From contig NZ_JACJTR010000001.1 in assembly GCF_014698795.1 (NCBI RefSeq), forward strand, positions 62,001 through 126,000: a stretch of DNA of 64,000 bases. The letters run 5' to 3'. The notes beneath the pieces are model-generated. The model saw only the letters and a program-made list of their open reading frames with translations. It was not told where the DNA came from and searched no databases. Shown piece by piece: positions 62,142-64,000 of this stretch. The stretch comes from Nostoc sp. FACHB-892. Its GTDB lineage: Bacteria; Cyanobacteriota; Cyanobacteriia; Cyanobacteriales; Nostocaceae. A program made the translations under genes and the position numbers. The stretch's first letter is position 1; every line of letters starts with the position of its first letter.

Positions 62142-62592
62142 GTTTGTCAGTAATGGATGGGAAGTTTACTTTCACCCACAACTATTTGGTACTCAGTATC
62201 AAGAATTGTTTGAGCGCGTTTCCCATTTACGGGAGCAATTACCAGAGGCTGAATATAAAACCCATGCAACGGTAAAATTGTTTGCAGCAATTACTGTTGC
62301 AATTGAAACGAAGATTTCCTCTGATCCGTTTGCAAGTCATTTTGCGTTGACAGGGGCGTTAAAACGCTATGGACGGATGAAAAAGATGGGTTTGCCGGAA
62401 CGGTATCGGCTGTTTTTTAAGGCGTTTGATACGGAACAGTTGAAAGTAATTGCAATTTTGTGGTTAGGGTTTCCACGTAAAGAGGGGGCGAAAAATGATT
62501 GTTACCAGGTGTTTACTAAGATGGTTGAACGAGGGACATTTCCAGACAGTTTAGATGAGTTGTTGAAAGATTGTGAGATAACGGATGATTAA
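62134..62592 (+). CDS. YhaV-family toxin (RelE-like ribonuclease)
   Basis: A 152-residue toxin that resembles E. coli YhaV, which inhibits translation by cutting mRNA. Aligning features: NGWEVYFHPQLFGTQYQELF, then THATVKLFAAITVAIETKIS and a shared block (ERYRLFFKAFDTEQLKVIAI, LWLGFPRKEGAKNDCYQVFT, KMVERGTFPDSLDELL). The conserved RYRLFF and KNDCYQVFTKM match the toxin core. The start overlaps the antitoxin. The pair appears intact. Confidence 0.9.
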   Translation: MAKFVSNGWEVYFHPQLFGTQYQELFERVSHLREQLPEAEYKTHATVKLFAAITVAIETKISSDPFASHFALTGALKRYGRMKKMGLPERYRLFFKAFDTEQLKVIAILWLGFPRKEGAKNDCYQVFTKMVERGTFPDSLDELLKDCEITDD

Positions 62593-62714
62593 AAGAGCAA
62601 GAGACTTGTCAAGTAGTTGAAATCTTGTCAATTTTTATGCTTAAAATTGCACAAGAGGTTTATTTAGCATCTACTAAAAGCTAAAGTCAACCCTTTGCAG
62701 GACTCCCATAAGCA

Positions 62715-63101
62715 ATGCTGACTGAAATTTTGCCTTTCCGCTTTGAGTTAGACACGATCGCGATCGCCGGAGCGAGTTTGTGGTCATTGGCGCTATATCT
62801 AGGTTTTTCCCAAGTTAATGAATGGGTAATCGAGCAACTCAACCGTTGGTTTAACTTTGCCGAGCGATCGCTTTATACCAGCCAGTCAGAATTTGAAAAA
62901 ACTCGTAAAGCCAGAGAATCCCAAAACTCTTTCTACGCTTCATTATTTAGCATTGTGCCTTTCTTAGTAGTCGGTGCTTTATGTAACTGGATTCTAGAAA
63001 TTAGTTTAGGTGAAAGTTGGGGAATTAGTACAGGAATATTAGCTTGTATGGGCGCTGGCATTTATGAACTTGGTCGTAGGGATGGAGAATCTTCGGATTA
63101 A
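62715..63101 (+). CDS. Hypothetical two-helix membrane protein
   Basis: A 128-residue protein with membrane segments at about 14-32 (TIAIAGASLWSLALYLGFSQ) and 74-112 (FYASLFSIVPFLVVGALCNW, then GISTGILACMGAGIYELG). The loop between is charged and helical (FEKTRKARESQNS). No family is recognised. ATG start at 62715. A 62-base gap separates it from the convergent LpxB-like gene. Confidence 0.7.
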   Translation: MLTEILPFRFELDTIAIAGASLWSLALYLGFSQVNEWVIEQLNRWFNFAERSLYTSQSEFEKTRKARESQNSFYASLFSIVPFLVVGALCNWILEISLGESWGISTGILACMGAGIYELGRRDGESSD

Positions 63102-63161
63102 GGGAGATTAGGGGGATGTTGCTCCTATTACTCCCTCATCCCCCCTGCTTCCTCATCCCCT

Positions 63162-64000
63162 CTACTTCCCAATTTCCTCACCAACAATCTGTGCTATCTT
63201 GTACGCTGCACCGCTTTCACCACGAATATTACGGAGTTTAGCGCGAATATCGTCCAATTTTTCTGGATGGGTTAATAAGTCTAAAACCATTTCTCCAATT
63301 TCTTGCGGTTGAAGTTTACCCATAAGTTCTGGCACTATCTCTTCCTGTGCCCAGATATTTGGCCATGCTAATAAACCTTTGCGTCTCACAAATCTTAGAA
63401 ATAACCAATTAATCACCTTTGTAAAAGGCGTACCTACTCCCGGCAGATTTGCCAACAACCCAGGTAAACCATCCCAAGCGCGCATGGCATCAAGTTGCTG
63501 TGTTGGCAGCAAAACAATCATTGGTACTCCTAAAGCACCGAGTTCGGCAGTGTTTGCCCCCACCGTAGTTAAGCAGATGCAGCACTGAGATAATAAGTTA
63601 TATGCAGGGTTTTCTTGCCACAGTTCCACAGTTAAGCCTGTTGTTGTTTTGAGCAATGCCTTGCTGTTAGCGTCGTCTGGGACAATTAAGGAAGCACCGC
63701 CAAAGCCAAAGATTTCAGCAATGGGGTTTTTTTGGGGATCGGCAAAACTAGCTAAAGTTTGTAAATCTAAAGTTGGGGCTACAGGAATCACAAACTTGGT
63801 TTGGGGTCTTTTTTTATGAACGTATTCGGCAATGCCTAGACTTAATGGTACTCCTTGGGCTAATTTTGCCGCTTTTGACCCAGGGAGTAAACCAATAATT
63901 GGGGAGTGGGGAGTAGGGAGTAGGGAGTAGCCAGTGCTGACTTGTTCTTGTGCTTCTAGCATCAAATCACCAACAACGGTGAATTTGTGAGCATATTTTT
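63162..64000 (-). CDS. Lipid-A-disaccharide synthase-related protein (LpxB-like), C-terminal part
   Basis: The frame is open to the window edge (it reads KYAHKFTVVGDLMLEAQEQV at 63941-64000), so the N-terminal part lies outside. The visible ~279 residues are the C-terminal glycosyltransferase half, related to LpxB: GLLPGSKAAKLAQGVPLSLG, then IAEIFGFGGASLIV, CICLTTVGANTAELGALGVP, MIVLLPTQQLDAMRAWDGLP, PNIWAQEEIVPELMGKLQPQ. Cyanobacteria have such LpxB-like proteins of uncertain substrate. The segment STGYSLLPTPHSPI between GDLMLEAQEQV and IGLLPGSK is encoded by the GGGAGTA-type heptamer repeat. Confidence 0.82.
   Translation of the reverse strand, partial: KYAHKFTVVGDLMLEAQEQVSTGYSLLPTPHSPIIGLLPGSKAAKLAQGVPLSLGIAEYVHKKRPQTKFVIPVAPTLDLQTLASFADPQKNPIAEIFGFGGASLIVPDDANSKALLKTTTGLTVELWQENPAYNLLSQCCICLTTVGANTAELGALGVPMIVLLPTQQLDAMRAWDGLPGLLANLPGVGTPFTKVINWLFLRFVRRKGLLAWPNIWAQEEIVPELMGKLQPQEIGEMVLDLLTHPEKLDDIRAKLRNIRGESGAAYKIAQIVGEEIGK
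63902..63930. repeat. GGGAGTA heptamer repeat inside the LpxB-like gene
   Basis: Four tandem GGGAGTG/GGGAGTA units read in the minus-strand frame as YSLLPTPHSP. The same translated repeat appears upstream of the OB-fold gene (29236), but outside coding sequence. Confidence 0.85.

Overview
The window is chromosomal DNA of a filamentous, heterocyst-forming cyanobacterium of the Nostoc/Anabaena type. Three things show this. GCGATCGC (HIP1) palindromes are scattered throughout. Most intergenic gaps hold the short heptameric repeats usual in Nostocales (GTCATTA, GAATTAC, GGGAGTA, TCAAAAG families). Several genes are lineage markers: hetF with an NsiR1-type small-RNA array, glnB, ycf54, a predicted photosystem I accumulation factor, and a PEP-CTERM protein.

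Layout. 1-4.8 kb: the end of xseA with xseB, a sucrose-phosphate-phosphatase-like gene and a dead second copy of it, ruvA and bioF. 4.9-18 kb: a signalling block with a ~1,890-residue Ser/Thr kinase-ATPase-histidine kinase and its small response regulator on the minus strand, then a GGDEF/EAL response regulator and a large hybrid sensor kinase on the plus strand. 18-24.3 kb: a thioredoxin-like thylakoid protein, the murT/gatD lipid II amidation pair, a VapC-like toxin pair, and decayed Uma2 and ROCO/COR genes. 24.4-28.2 kb: hetF on the minus strand, preceded by a tandem array of NsiR1-like units on the plus strand. 28.6-34.9 kb: a thioredoxin, an OB-fold-like protein, a membrane-anchored subtilase and a 947-residue RTX protein. 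35.9-47.8 kb: mainly housekeeping genes (thiD, glnB, rdgB, phosphohexomutase, pdxJ, a plant PR-protein homologue, ycf54, DUF212, GGPP synthase, folD, NUDIX). 48-54.9 kb: an AI-2E-type permease, an MFS carrier, a PEP-CTERM protein, a Tat-exported PhoD and a small RTX protein. 55-64 kb: a NarL-type two-component pair, an AAA ATPase plus PIN-like protein pair, mutS, a PrlF/YhaV toxin-antitoxin pair, and an LpxB-like gene that runs off the end.

The most interesting region is 26.9-28.2 kb. Seven head-to-tail units (five good, two degenerate) each end in a hairpin plus T-tract. The five good ones share a -35-like TCCGGA (TCCGGT in one), a 16-bp spacer and a TAGAAC-like -10. The sequence, the orientation and the position next to hetF match the described NsiR1 array of heterocystous cyanobacteria. 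HetF and NsiR1 both act in heterocyst differentiation. The array lies antisense to the DNA that would encode the hetF leader.

A second theme is repeat invasion of genes. The palindromic or heptameric repeats that normally sit between genes also lie in frame inside hetF, mutS and the LpxB-like gene, where they encode linkers. The least explained gene pair is the AAA ATPase with the PIN-like protein at 57.2-59.0 kb, a candidate defence or toxin module. Functional names rest on motif recognition by eye; no database search was run.
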